64,000 bases of DNA, taken from contig OX359264.1 in NCBI GenBank assembly GCA_947179155.2, forward strand, positions 51,807,202-51,871,201, read 5' to 3'. The translations under genes were made by a program, and so were the position numbers. Source of the stretch: Hedera helix (Eukaryota > Streptophyta > Magnoliopsida > Apiales > Araliaceae). The notes beneath the pieces were generated by a model. It did no database searches. It saw nothing but the letters and a program-made list of their open reading frames with translations, and was not told the DNA's origin. This document shows positions 1 through 12,215 of the stretch, in pieces (positions within the stretch are counted from its first letter, which is position 1; every line of letters begins with the position of its first letter).

Positions 1-424
1 CAATAGACGAAGCGTGTTCAAGTATAAACCAACGAAAAAGAAAGAAAATCCTTAAGATAGATTCTGTATAAAATGCAGTAGAGCTCGAATTTTGTCAAAT
101 AGATGCAAATTATGTAGTGATACCCAAGCAAATCGTGTAGATATTTTTCCTTTTTATTTTTTGGATATAGAAAATTATGTAAATTGTTTTTGTAACGTAA
201 AAAATTTGAGATTCTACTATTATCGAACGTAAAATGTGATATTTGTTGATACGGCAGTGGTGGATGGAGGATTTTTCTCAGCTCGTACAAGAAAAGGAAG
301 ACAAGAAAGAAAAGGTTTTACACGTGCTACATGCCACTAAACTTACACTTAATCGTATAAGTATAATAATAATTTAAACTAAATCTTATTTTTGAGAAAA
401 AATTAAACTAAAACCTTTCATATT
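1..424. other. Unassigned AT-rich DNA
   Basis: No reading frame resembling a protein family, no repeat shared with the rest of the window and no RNA gene were recognised here. The short open frames are typical of random AT-rich sequence. Confidence 0.6.
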
Positions 425-977
425 GCAACACCCTATTCCCACATCGTAATATGTGAGATATATAAATATGTAAATAAGGACTCTAGTTGCTATCACTAAT
501 ACTTTCAATTATGACATTTTGGGTAAGACTGTGATAGACTAAGATGACCCAAAAAGATATTATTGAGATAACGCATCGGGCCTTATTATTCTATGATTTG
601 ATATGAACTCAAGATTTGACTCGGATTGTTATATATGGTATCAAAGTTGATTTTCAAAAGCTAGAGTCAGGTCATTCCACAATGGCTAGAGAGGTAAAAT
701 TTGTGGGTCTTCTGTGGCTATGTGTTTGGACCTGATAAGGACGTCAAGCATTTAATTGAGGGAGTTTAAAATATCCTAGTCCCGCATCGTAACATGTGAA
801 ATATTTGGATGTGTAAAGTAACATGTGAAATATTTGGATGTGTAGATAAAAACTCAAACTGTTATCATTAATAACTTTGTTATCGTTATGATCTTTTGAG
901 TGAGTCTGTGGTGGGTTAAGATAACCCAAGAATATAGCCTTATTTTATTATAATTTGATTTGACCTGAATTATTACA
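425..977 (+). mobile_element. TRIM-like miniature LTR retrotransposon
   Basis: Two related blocks of about 210 bp (about 425-634 and 768-977) flank only about 135 bp. Both begin with a CCCRCATCGTAA motif and share the order ATGTGARATAT, ACTCNAACT, TTTTGRGTGAGTCTGTG and ATGACCCAA-like segments. The first block is followed by TGGTATCAAAG (about 637), close to the initiator-Met tRNA primer-binding site. The second is preceded by a purine tract, TTGAGGGAGTTT (about 756). LTR, PBS, PPT, LTR without coding capacity is the layout of a TRIM. The second LTR carries a 29-bp tandem duplication near 790-848. Boundaries are approximate and no target duplication was resolved. Confidence 0.62.
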
Positions 978-1417
978 CATATAGTTGAACACACTGATTA
1001 TTGGACAATGACCAAATCTACTTCATTATTATAGATTAATTAATTATTAAAAAAATGCAATCATGGATATCTTACTTATACAACAACCAAATGAGTTTAT
1101 AATCCTCAACTGGCAACTTTCTTTTGTTTTTAAATTTTTTCTTATTGCAACATCACAAATATTTCAAGTGACAAAAGACAAGATTTGGAGGTTACCATAG
1201 CAACCATCAACTGATCATTTGTTTGTTTTTATATGAATGGATAGAATTACCAAAAAAACAGGAGATAGGGCCCAATTATTAATACAAATTTGAATATAAC
1301 TCGTTGATTAATGTAAAATTTAATTACTGTCGGATGTAAATTACCAACATCCCTAATTTGAGAGGAGGGAAATAAAAATAACATGCAAATGACTACTTGA
1401 CCTATATACGTAGACAA
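978..1417. other. Unassigned AT-rich DNA
   Basis: I see no gene, no shared repeat and no clear element end in this interval. It ends where a CCCTAGGGTTCG-type array begins. Confidence 0.55.
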
Positions 1418-2437
1418 TCCCCTAGGGTTCGTCCCCCCCCCCCTAGGGTTCGTCCCCTAGTGTTTGGCCCGTAGGGTTCGCCCCCTAGGGTTTGTACCTT
1501 AGGGTTCGCCCCTTTAGGGTTCACTCCCTTAGGGTGGACCCCCTTAGGGTGGTCTTTTCCCATCCCGTGATGTCTTTCTTTGACAATAAAATTAATTTAT
1601 TCGATCTTAAAGGTATAATTTAAGAGATGTTTTTGTGAGTCTTGAAACAAAAGGCTCATACGAACAACTTGTATTAGGAATCGGTTAAGAGATTGGATTG
1701 GTGGCTAGAAGAATTGGATAATTTGGGCATTACTCGGGTAACTGAGGGTATTTTAGGAATTTTCCTGTCATTAAGGGTTTTTATGAAATTTTCCCTTCTT
1801 ACATGTGTCTGGCACATGACATGACCCTATAAATACCCCTTCACTTGACAAGTGAAGGAACTTTTGACACTTGGAGAATTCTAGCTATCCATCAACATTT
1901 ATCCTTTTTTTGTTCATAATATCCTTTTACAATTTTAACGTCCTTTAACTTGTTTACTTCACACACACATAAGCTAATTTACACCATACTTGAAATCTTC
2001 ACTCTTTCTACTCATACTCGGGGTATTACCTTTCATATTTATGATTCACATAAATACATACCTTATTCAAAATCAATATATCAACTTCTTAATAAACTCC
2101 AAATGTTCACATATCACTAATCTTATTATTCACATTACCTAGCATTTCAAGGCCTATTCATTAACCTTGTTCTCAATTTTCATAACTTAAGTTCAATTCA
2201 ATTATATTTTCCTCATTTCCATTATTCTATAACTTTAAATCTTTATTCCTTTATTAAATTCAATATACATTTATATCCACATATTCAGTCAACCACATAG
2301 GTCATTTAGCACATTGCTTACATAATAAATCATTCATTAATACATTTTAACATTCAACACTACGTTTTACTACTAACCTTTACTTAATTAATCATAATCC
2401 TCATTTGGAATTCTGTAAAATCCTGGGGTGTCACAGT
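1418..2437 (+). mobile_element. Left LTR (5'-truncated) of an old gag-only Ty3/gypsy element
   Basis: The stretch from about 1540 to 1889 matches 34905-35249 closely, ending at the shared CTAGCTATC. It includes a TATA box (CTATAAATA, about 1827) and the GGTGGTCTTTTCCCATC start of the shared block. It begins with imperfect copies of a CCCTAGGGTTCGCC unit and a poly-C run (about 1433-1442). The 3' end is GGGGTGTCACA at 2437, which fits an LTR terminus, and degenerate gag follows. The expected TGTGAGCC start seen at 4271 is absent, so the 5' part is missing. After 1889 it no longer matches the right-hand copy, so one of the two copies is recombinant. Confidence 0.6.
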
Positions 2438-3480
2438 TCACAAGGAACGCGAGCAGGAGTGGGAAACAACAACGACGACACTCAAAATGCACCTCCAATA
2501 ATGAAAACTCAACAAATTCCAACTATCATTCTAGAGCCCCAGAATAGTGGTGACATACCACTACCCCAAACAGGAAAAAAAATCCGCCTCGACCAGCAAT
2601 AATTTCAACCACCATGTCACCATTTTCGTAAATACATACTCCGATGGCCATACCTCGAGAAGTTCATACGTCAAGTCAATATGTAACAAAAAAACGACAT
2701 AATAGATGTGATCAACCAACTTCACAAACAAACAACCAGACCCATAGAATTGGACTTCACTCCTTCTTATCCGGCACATGTTTGTAGAAAACCTTATCTG
2801 ACAGGTTATATTGAACACCCTCCGCAATTCTCGAAATATAATTGAGAGAAAGGGAATGCAAGGGAGCATATAGCCCGATTTGTGGAATCAATGTCCCCAT
2901 AGTTGGTTCACGATGAAGTCGGTAATCATAATATCCTATTGAGGGAGTTCAACAAAACGCTGATAGATGGCGCCTTCAGTTGGTACTACAATCTGAAAAA
3001 GGGGTCGGTTCAAGATTGAGATGACATGAAGTTACAATTTTTTAAGAAATTTTTCTATGTGCAAAAATAGGTGACCATTGTAGAGCTGATGAGAATCACA
3101 CAGAAATCAAACGAGGGGTTATCAGACTTTGTCGATAGATTTAGAACTTAAGCACAAAAGTGTGTAGAACCAATTGAAGAAAAGAATCTCGTCAGGATAT
3201 GCAACAATGGTGCTCTAGATGCCTTCAAACCCCACCTTATTACCAAGGCTTGTGACTCCTTCACAACACTTGCATTATTTGCACAAGATTTGGGAGGGAT
3301 CGAATTATTACCTGAGAGCCACGAAACCGTTACGTAGAATGGTAAGAAGACAGTTGTTATGGCTTTACCAGATTCTCAGCTAAAGCCACAAGGGGGACAT
3401 GAGGGAAAAGAATGAAAATAATCTAGAATCGTCAGCCATCACCTACAGTGAGGCGGCATACTAGACGAGCCATTGTCAAA
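2438..3480 (+). pseudogene. Degenerate Ty3/gypsy gag
   Basis: One forward frame from about 2830 to 3330 reads like a plant Retrotrans_gag domain. It has a GNARGHIARFVESM-like segment near the start. Then comes FNKTLIDGAFSWYYNL, matching the W-Y/F-x-x-L core of gag, and then LQFFKKFF, a SDFVDRFR-type helix and a final LFAQDLGG stretch. In-frame stops are visible at 3017, 3068 and 3149, so the gene is dead. No protease, RT or integrase follows; a minisatellite and then a polypurine tract come next. The parent was therefore a gag-only, non-autonomous element, or pol was deleted. The family call rests on motif recognition alone. Confidence 0.6.
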
Positions 3481-3662
3481 TAAGTTACTTTCTTGTTTCT
3501 ATTTGTGTCTCTTGATATTATTAAATAAATGCATTATATCTTGAGTAAAGAATTTCTTCAAAGTCACACTTTGAACTTCAAAAGTGACGAAAACGATTTG
3601 AATTTACATATATAATAGTTAAACTTTGAATTCAAAAGTGATGAAATAATTTATATATATAT

Positions 3663-4195
3663 AAGTTACACTTTTTTCTTCAAAAGTAATCGAGGCACCC
3701 CGACTTGACTAAGTCCTCGAACCCAAAAAAAAAGTTACTTTTACTTCAAAAGTGATGAGGCGTTTGACCCTAAGCCCTCAGCCCGAAAAGTTACTTTTTC
3801 CTCAAAAAGTGATCGAGGCACCCAGATTTAACCAAGTCCTTAAACCTGAAAAAAAAGTTACACTTTTACTTTAAAAGTGATGAAGCGCTTGACCCTAAGC
3901 CCTTGACCTGAAAAGTTACACTTTTCTTCAAAAAAGTGATCGAGGCACCCCGACTTGACCAAGTCCTCGAACCTGAAAAAAGTTACACTTTTACTTCAAA
4001 AGTGATGAGGTGCTTGATCCTAAGCCCTCAACCCAAAAAGTCATACTTTTTCTTCAAAAAGTGATTGAGGTACCCCGACTTGACCAAGTCCTCGAATCCA
4101 AAAAAGTTACACTTTTACTTCAAAAGTGATGAGGTGATTAACCCTAAGCCTTCGATCCGAACAGTTATATTTTTTCAAAAGAGTCCAAGACACTT
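3663..4195 (+). repeat. Minisatellite, about 125-bp unit, four copies
   Basis: The CGAGGCACCCC-type motif recurs at about 3691, 3814, 3941 and 4065 (spacings 123, 127 and 124). Each unit alternates two related half-units. One reads AAAAGTGATCGAGGCACC then ACTTGACCAAGTCC; the other reads TCAAAAGTGATGAGG then TTGACCCTAAGCCC. Both are separated by AAAGTTACACTTTT. It lies between the gag remnant and the PPT of the outer gypsy element. Confidence 0.8.
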
Positions 4196-4257
4196 TATCC
4201 TAAGGACTCAGCGACTTGAAGTATTACGCATGTAACTCACTCAAAGCGTGACTTTCG

Positions 4258-4270
4258 TACGGGGGGGTAA
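4258..4270 (+). promoter_or_regulatory. Polypurine tract of the outer gypsy element
   Basis: A run of G followed by TAAA (ACGGGGGGGTAAA) lies directly before TGTGAGCC, the likely LTR start. This is the expected position for priming plus-strand DNA synthesis. Confidence 0.5.
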
Positions 4271-5062
4271 ATGTGAGCCTAAACTAGGGTTCACAGTTAA
4301 CCCTAAAAAATTAAATAAAAGTCAAAAAAATACATAAACCCAGACAAACTTGATTGAAAGACGAAAACATAGGGTTATCCCCCTAGGATTCACTCACCCA
4401 AGGTGATCCCGTCTTGATGCAAGGTTCTGACAATTTTTTTTCTAAAGTAAAACTTGATTTGAACCATCGAAATGAAACATGAAGAAATGAATAAAGAAGC
4501 GAAAAATATAAGTTTTCCCCTAGGGTTATCCCCCTAAGGTTCAACCCCATATGAGTTTTGTAGCGCTCGTCGTCGATACGGCCGTTTCGACATATTATCA
4601 GCCCCAAAACTCAAAACGAGTAAAAAGTTATGATAAAAAACAATATCGACCCTTCGAGCCCCCTAGGGTTCGCCCCCCCCCCCCCCCCCCTAGGGTTCAA
4701 CCCTGTATGATTTTTGTGGTGTTCATCGATACAATCGTTTCGACATATTATAGGCTCCAAAACTCCAAACAAATCAAAAGTTATGATAAAAATAATATTG
4801 ACCCTTCGAAAACTCAAATTTTTGTGCACGATCGTCACTTCGAAGTTGTGACTCACGTGCAAGGGGCAAATGTGAACCCATGAATAAAATTAAGGTTCAC
4901 ATTGAATGAACTAAAATAAAAACTAACGAATAACGAACAAACGGACAACGAACGAATAAAGACTGAAAAAGATCGAATGAAGATCCCCTAGGATTCGTCC
5001 CGTAGGGTTCGCACCCTAGAGTCCCCCCCCCCCCTAAGGGTTTGCCCCGTAGGGTTCCCCCT
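4271..5062 (+). mobile_element. Right LTR of the outer gypsy element, first part
   Basis: It starts TGTGAGCCTAAAC after the PPT. It contains several CCCTAGGGTTCGCC-like arrays (about 4375-4395, 4510-4540, 4660-4700 and 4985-5062) with long poly-C runs. A duplicated segment is shared by 4537-4660 and 4694-4810, including a common TTTCGACATATTATAGGCTC-like core. A second GGGGCAAATGTGAACC (about 4867) resembles the PPT/LTR junction and suggests an internal duplication. The LTR is interrupted at 5062 by the solo LTR and resumes at 34821. Confidence 0.55.
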
Positions 5063-7059
5063 TGTAATGTCCAAGAATTTCCACGTCATTATTAATTAAA
5101 TTATTAATTTAATTTTCGACGAGTTAGTTTTACGAGATTATTTAAATCTTTTTATGTGATTAATTAATTATGTGATTAAATGATTATGTAATTAATTACT
5201 AGAATTAATTAAAGGTATGTTATTTAAATTAGTGAACAAACCCTAAAGTTTTAATATCAAAATAATTGATAAGTTTCCTATTAATTAAATATTCAATTAC
5301 ATTGAATATAACGAGTTAATTAAATATAATAAATTAATGAATATGATTATTAATTAGTGTAAATAATGTGAAATATTAATAATAATATTTATTAGTCCAT
5401 TTAGTAATTTAATACTAATGAGTTAGAATATTTAATTATTTATTCAATCTAATTATTTATTTAATCATGGATTGAATAATTAATGTGTAAATTATTAAAT
5501 TAGCCCAACATGGGTCAATTAGTAGCCCAAGTGAAGAATAATAAAATTTGGTAAATTAGTAGCCCAAACAATTTAATAGAAGCCCAATTGGTATTTTAAA
5601 TAAAGCCCAATACTTGACCCACTTGGAAAAAACAATTATATAACTTATTAATTATTAAAAAGTGAGCTTGTGACACTCATTTTGGGACAAGAATGAAGTC
5701 CATCAGCCGACCATGTGGGTGGAGGAGAGAGAAAATTAATATTTTGTTTTTATTTTAGTTTATTTTTGTGACGACCCCAAATCCGGGTTCTTTAACCTCG
5801 GGTTTGGTTCTCACTGTACAATACTTAACAACAATGAAATACATATATTGTATTCAAACTACGCGGAATAATACAAAAGGTTCCTTATATAAAGGTTACA
5901 CTTCCCAAGGTTTATTAACCTTAAATTGTAACATTACATATCTTAAGGGAAATACAAAAGATTTACAACAGTAATTACATAACAGTAATTTAAACTAGCA
6001 TGCAATTACTAAAACTAAGCATTCGCTTTCCCCTTGCCTTTGTTCGATTTAGAGCTTTCGGGATTGGCTGAAATATAGTCATGATATAGCAAGAATGAGC
6101 AACTAAATGGCTCAGCAAGTTTATAAACAACAATCATACGATATATCATGATGAAGGGAAATAACTTCAAGGTTTCAACAATAACAATTGTGAAAGATAA
6201 CAAGAATCAATGTTCAATAAAAGAAGGAATTGACTCTTTATTGCTGAGTAGTCTTTAATGACCATGAACTGCTACTAAGGTAGAACAGACATACAATGTC
6301 TGACTCCTTGTTAAAATAACGGGACACTTGAGGGGATCAGTCCTCTCATGTCCTATGTATATGCATCACATTTAGTTTTCTTGCGCGCTGTCGGGTCTCC
6401 GACAAATAAAAATCCCCTTTAACTAGGGTTGTTCTATCTCAGTCTTACTGTAAGAATCCGCACCAGCCAATGGTTTGGATAAGCTTTTATAATATTCAAT
6501 TTAATGAATTTAACATGCATTTGTCTAGCCGAAACAATTAGCTTAGACGTTCTTAAACAGTTTGCAAAAGCACTATGTGCGAATACAATAATCAATAATG
6601 ATGTGAAGTAATTTTTGATAATTAATTCACTCAAAGGTCTGTCAAGTAACTACGGGTGTAGAATACTTGCTCAACAATAATTGAAATGTAAATACAGTTG
6701 AAGAATATCTGCAACAATAAATACAAGTTTAAGGGTAGAAAACTTGCCTGTCTGCACAGCTACAATAAATGTCTAGCTTTAACTACTTGCTTTGAAAGAC
6801 CTAACATTAATAAAGTCGGTCTAATAATTAGCACGGCGTATTTGCATAACTATACGCTTGATAATGAACTTATTTACCACACATAAGTACTAACACATAA
6901 TTTACATTAGTCAAAACAATATTATTAACCTTATAAACCCTTAATCATATTAGGTTAATAATTTAATAAGTTAAAAAATATTTTTCTTAAGTGTTGGACA
7001 CTTATTAAACCTTTAAACAACTTATTATAATTGTTTAATTAAATTCAATTTATTTTATT

Positions 7060-7660
7060 AACTCAATCTCTTTTTAATTACTATTTAATATTGATTAAAT
7101 AGAAATTAATTAATTAACTCTATTTATTATTTAAAATAAATAATAACTAATTGTACTTACTTATTATTTAATTATAATTAAATAATAAATAATTATCAAC
7201 TTAGTTTTAACCTTCTTTAATTTAATGTTAATCAACCAATAATTAACCAAGTAATTAACCTTACGTATTATTTAATTAAGGAAATTAAATAATAGTTTAC
7301 TAATCTTAATCCTCTTTAATTATTATTTAATGTCAATTAAATAATAATTAATTATTTAATTAATTTTAATTATTATTTAAGGTTAAATAATAATCAAATC
7401 ATTCTTATTTATTATTTAAATTAAATAATAAATTATTACTCTAATAACTTAATTTCCATTAATCGTTATTTAATGCTAATTAAATAATAATTAATTACCT
7501 AATTATCCTTATTTATTATTTAATAATATTTAAATAATAAATAATAAATTTATAAATTTTATCACTCTTTAAGTATTATTTAATAGGCATTAAATAATAA
7601 ATGCTAATTTATTATCTTTATTTATTATTAACATTTAAAATAATAAATAAATAATAAATT
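7060..7660. repeat. Cluster of AT-only hairpins in the minus-strand LTR
   Basis: At least six successive inverted repeats of the type ATTATTTAAT-spacer-ATTAAATAAT occur, for example near 7320-7350, 7366-7395, 7410-7432, 7463-7493, 7508-7540 and 7574-7604. The loops are 0 to about 6 nt. The related plus-strand LTRs carry a comparable cluster at 13200-13440 and 31620-31865. Confidence 0.7.
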
Positions 7661-7859
7661 TATTTAACTTAACCATGGTTTAGCTAACTAGATTAATATT
7701 TAAAATATTTAAATATTAAACTTAATGAAAAATATCCTCCCCCATATTATTTTTGTATTATAATTATTTTTGTTATAATTTTAATTTAGTTTTTAAATAT
7801 TTAAATTAATTAAATTTAACCCGAATGGCATTTCCGTAAATAAGTCGAAATCTGAACCG

Positions 7860-8100
7860 AGGGCAGAATGGTCATTTCGCCGAAAAAAACACGGAGGGGC
7901 ATAATCGTAATTTCGCCGGAATTTTCCTTACCGCGCATGGCGCGTGTTTCAGATTAAACGGCCCAAAACGACGCCGTTTTTGGAAAGCCTGAAACGGCTT
8001 CCGCGCGTACGTGCGGAGTAACTTTTTACGGACGCCAAACGACGTCGTTTGGCTCCGTGTTTTCGGTGAACAGTGGTTGCGCGCGCATTGCGCGGAAACC
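7860..8100. repeat. GC-rich palindromic island in the minus-strand LTR
   Basis: An abrupt GC-rich patch in an otherwise very AT-rich LTR. It contains palindromic words such as CCAAAACGACGCCGTTTTTGG-like and CAAACGACGTCGTTTG, with GCGCGCATTGCGCGG and short ACGGAGGGGCA boxes. The same island is present in reverse orientation at 12216-12440 and 30490-30760. Confidence 0.7.
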
Positions 8101-11100
8101 CTTAATTTTTTTCTTCTTCGCAGAATGTGAACAGTGTTCCGGCACACACATTTTAAATAAAAATATACCATTAAATAAGCTTTAACTCTTCAATAAAAAT
8201 CCAAAAAAATTACCAATCACCTTATATTAATTTATAACATGAAAAAATAATTTTTTCATGATTTAATATCATTATTTTTTTATAAAAATTTCTACATCAC
8301 ATAAACTACCATAAATCATAACTTTTTGTGTATAACTCCATTTTGAGTGATTCAAACTTTATTTTTCTCATTATTTAATGTTCTATAATATTAGAACATC
8401 AAACCTAAGTTTTATAAAAATATTTTTGGTAATAAATTTCAAGACTTGATTATACACTATTAAACACATATTTTAGCATACAAATGATACCAAAATACAA
8501 ACCAAACCTATTAAACTCAAGCATGGCATAAATATTACAACTACACATTAATAACTATATTAACATGTTTATACTAACATGATGATTTATTTAATTTAAA
8601 AATAAACTACATTTAAAATAATCTTTACCTTGTTTTAATGGCTATCTTTCTTTTTCTTCCAAAATAGGTGATGAGGTTTGAAGGCATGAACCAAGAACTC
8701 CTTCTCCTCCCTTAGTATTTTGCTCTCAATATTTTCTCACACTCTCAAATGCTCACACTTTGCTCTCTAGGAAATTCTCTAGCAATGAACTAACCAACCT
8801 AGAACAAGTGTGGGGTGTTTCTTTTATAGCCATCTACTAACACACCATTAACTCACTAATTCATCTATGTTGGTCAAATTAAAGGCTAATCAAGCTTACT
8901 ATTTGATGGATTGACATGGTGATTGACTAGTTGATTGACTAGAGTTGTTGGCCAACTTTGATTTAGTGTAAAAGAAAAGCAATCTAGCAAATCAAGCAAC
9001 ATCAAGTGGTTCCTCACAAAAATCAGCAAAATGGCTTTTCCAAGCCATTTTTCCTTTATTTTTTAATGCAAAAATGTGCATATATACACCTATATATATA
9101 TATATACATATATCTATATATATATTGACCAAAGTTTGACCCTTATTGGACTTCACATTGGGCTTGGGATTAACTTTTATTGGGCTCATTCAATTAAATT
9201 GTTTGGGCTCAATTTAAATAACACATTTGGCTTATTTTAAATAGTCTAGGTTACATTTAATTAAATCAAGCATTGGGCTTGTTTAATTAATTACATGGGC
9301 TAGTAATTAAATTAATTACGTGGGCTACTAGGTTAATATCTTTAACCTAGTTTATCAACTTATTTGGATTTAAAATATAATCCAATTAGATTTGCTTAAA
9401 TTAATTATACACTTTGCTTTAATCCTTTAAATAAACATACAAGCACATAAGTACATTTATTTAATTATCTAATGCACAATTAATTAATGTGAAAAATTTA
9501 AATTCATTGCTAAATATTTATTAAGTATATTTACAATGACTAATGAAATTCGTGGTCATTACAATTTTTCATTTATTTAATTAATGGATTGCTTGTTTGA
9601 TTTTTCAAGTACATGGACCATTCCTCTTTTCACCTCATGTGTCATTTAACCCATTCCTTGTGTAAGTTGTCATCTAGAGGCATGGTCTAAATTATTAGAT
9701 ATATTATGTGTATCTAATAATTTTGCAAGTATACTTGAAATTGGTAGATTTTATTTCCTTATTTTCTCCAAGTCGTGAGAAAATATTGAGAGCAAAATAC
9801 TAAGAGAGGAGAAGGAGTTCTTGGTTTATGTGTAATATCCCGGATATTTAAATGAATTAGAAATAAAATATTTAATATTTAATAAAGGTTGGAGTTTGAT
9901 AACCTAGTAGTGATAGATAAATAGAAGTCCAAATTAAATTTAACGGAGTAACTTAGATATGGTGATATCAAAATTTTTGATAAGTTAGCAAGTAAAGTGA
10001 TAATTCAATAAACTTGACTAACAACAAGTCTAACTAAATTAAAAGAATTAATTAGTGGAGTTATGTAATTATGCGACGTGGTTGCGTGTAAATTAAATAT
10101 GTATTTATATGAATATATATATGCGTGCATATTTAGTAACATAATTTAATGGTTAATTAAATTGTGATAAATAGATAGATTAATATTAAATTAATCCGAA
10201 TTGAATTAAAAGGTTTATTGTGGAATTAATTTATTCATTAATCAACAATTATGCAAATTGTTGATAAATTATTTGTGAGGAATAATTATGTAAATTATAT
10301 AATTATAAATTATATAAAGTAGTTGAATTAATTAAGGGAGATTAGTAATTGTATATATGTACAACATTTAATTTCATATATATATACATATATATAAAGG
10401 GATTAAATTAATTAAGTAATTTTAAATAGTAATTGAATATATTAAATGAATATATTCTATAATTAAATAAATCATTGTAAATGATTTATGAGAGTGAGAA
10501 ATTTAATTATACAATTATTTGTGTAATATTAATTAAATAATTAAATAAATTATTTAAATAAGAAATTGAGTAAATATATTATTATTTCAATGTATTTTCG
10601 GGTAAATGGAATTATTTCCATAATTGATGAGAAATGAATTATTTAATGTAAATATTAAATAATTTAATTTATGGCCTAAATAATATATATTAAATTATAT
10701 ATTATATTTATTTTAATTTCATAATTTATTGTGAAATTGTTTTCGAGGTAAGGTAATGTGTATAAATAATATATATAGATTATATATATTATTATTAGCG
10801 AACACACTCTAAAGTTTTAATATCAAAATAATTGACAAGTTGTCATTAATTAAATGTTCAATTAAATTGAATATAATGAGTGAATTATTTTATATAAATT
10901 AATTAATATGATAATTAATTAATGTAAATAATGTAAAATATTATTAATAATATTATTAGTCCATTTAGTAATTTAATACTTATGGGTTAGAATATTTAAT
11001 TATTTATTCAATCTAATTATTTATTTAATCATGGATTGAATAATTAATGTGTAAATTATTAAATTAGCCCAACATGGGTCAATTAGTAGCCCAAGTGGAG

Positions 11101-12215
11101 AATAATAAAATTTGACAATTTAGTAGCCCAAACAATTTAATAGAAGCCCAATTGGTATTTTAAATTAAAGCCCAATGATTTGCCCACTTGAAAAATACTT
11201 TATAAAACTATTAATTCTTAAAAAGTGAAAAGTGACATTCATTTTGGGACACCAACAAAGCTTGTTGCTGGCAAAAAGTAAGAGAAAGAGAGTGAAATGT
11301 TTTGTTTTTATTTTATTTTTCATTTAATTAAAGTAAGGTTACTTGTATGGTTTTTATTTTATTTTATGGACCGTACCTCTTTTCACCCACTTAGTCCTTG
11401 GCTTAAATCTCTTGCACAAGTCTCCAACTACTCTCATGATGGTAATTGTAATAGATATATATTTTATATCTATCCAAATTGTAAGTATACTTACAATTTA
11501 AGAGTTTAGTTATTCATTTTCTATCTTTCATCTTCTAAGTCTTGAGAGCAAAATATTGAGAGGATAAATATTTGAGAGAGATTTTGGGTGGAGCTTCAAG
11601 GAAGAAGAAGAAAGCATAAGTTAGTTCATGCCATTCACAACCTATTTTGGAAGAAAAATGAAAATAGCCATTAAATCAAGGTAATAGTTATTCTAAATCT
11701 AATTTTTGTTTTTAAATAAAATAAATTATCATGTTAATATAAACATGTTAATATAATTAATAATGTGTGGTAGTAATTTTTGTGCCATGCTTGAGTTTAA
11801 TATACTTGGTTTGTGTTTTGGTATAATTTATATGCTAAAAACATGTGTTTGGTGGTGTTAAAACAATTCTCAAAATAATGTCCAAAAATAATTTTTATAA
11901 ATTTAGATTTAATGTTATAATATTATAGAACATTAAATCATGAGAAAAACAAAGTTTGAATCACTCAAAATGGAGTTATACACAAAAAGTTATGATTTGT
12001 GATAGTTTATGTGATGTAAAATTTTTTATAAAATTTTTTAATATTAAATCATGAAAAATTAAATTTTCATGTTATAAATTGATATTAAGTGATTGGTAAT
12101 TTTTTTGGATTTTTATTGAGGAGTTAAAGCTTATTTGAAGGTATAATTTTTATTAAAGTGGTGTATTAAAGCCACTGTTCATGATCTGCTGAAGGAAAAA
12201 AAAAAAAAAAAAAGA

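Larger units (their letters stand above)
5767..9553 (-). mobile_element. Nested solo LTR, minus orientation
   Basis: Read on the plus strand it runs TGTGACGACC...GGTCATTACA (3787 bp). It is flanked by a perfect 5-bp duplication ATTTT (5762-5766 and 9554-9558). Its left 1.2 kb is the reverse complement of the 3' part of the LTR at 13500-14476, so it is the same broad family in the opposite direction. Sequence on either side joins into one continuous LTR when this insertion is removed. It contains only one copy of the roughly 75-bp unit that is arrayed in the other LTRs, near 7690. Confidence 0.85.

Noticed and set aside
1421..1560. CCCTAGGGTTCG arrays as possible interstitial telomere repeat
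   Set aside because: The plant telomere word is CCCTAAA. These units are longer, contain TTCG and poly-C, and belong to the outer LTR.
4551..4883. Frames with poly-Pro or poly-Gly stretches (also 34683-34943)
   Set aside because: They arise from poly-C runs and CCCTAGGGTTCG arrays in an LTR; no domain is present.
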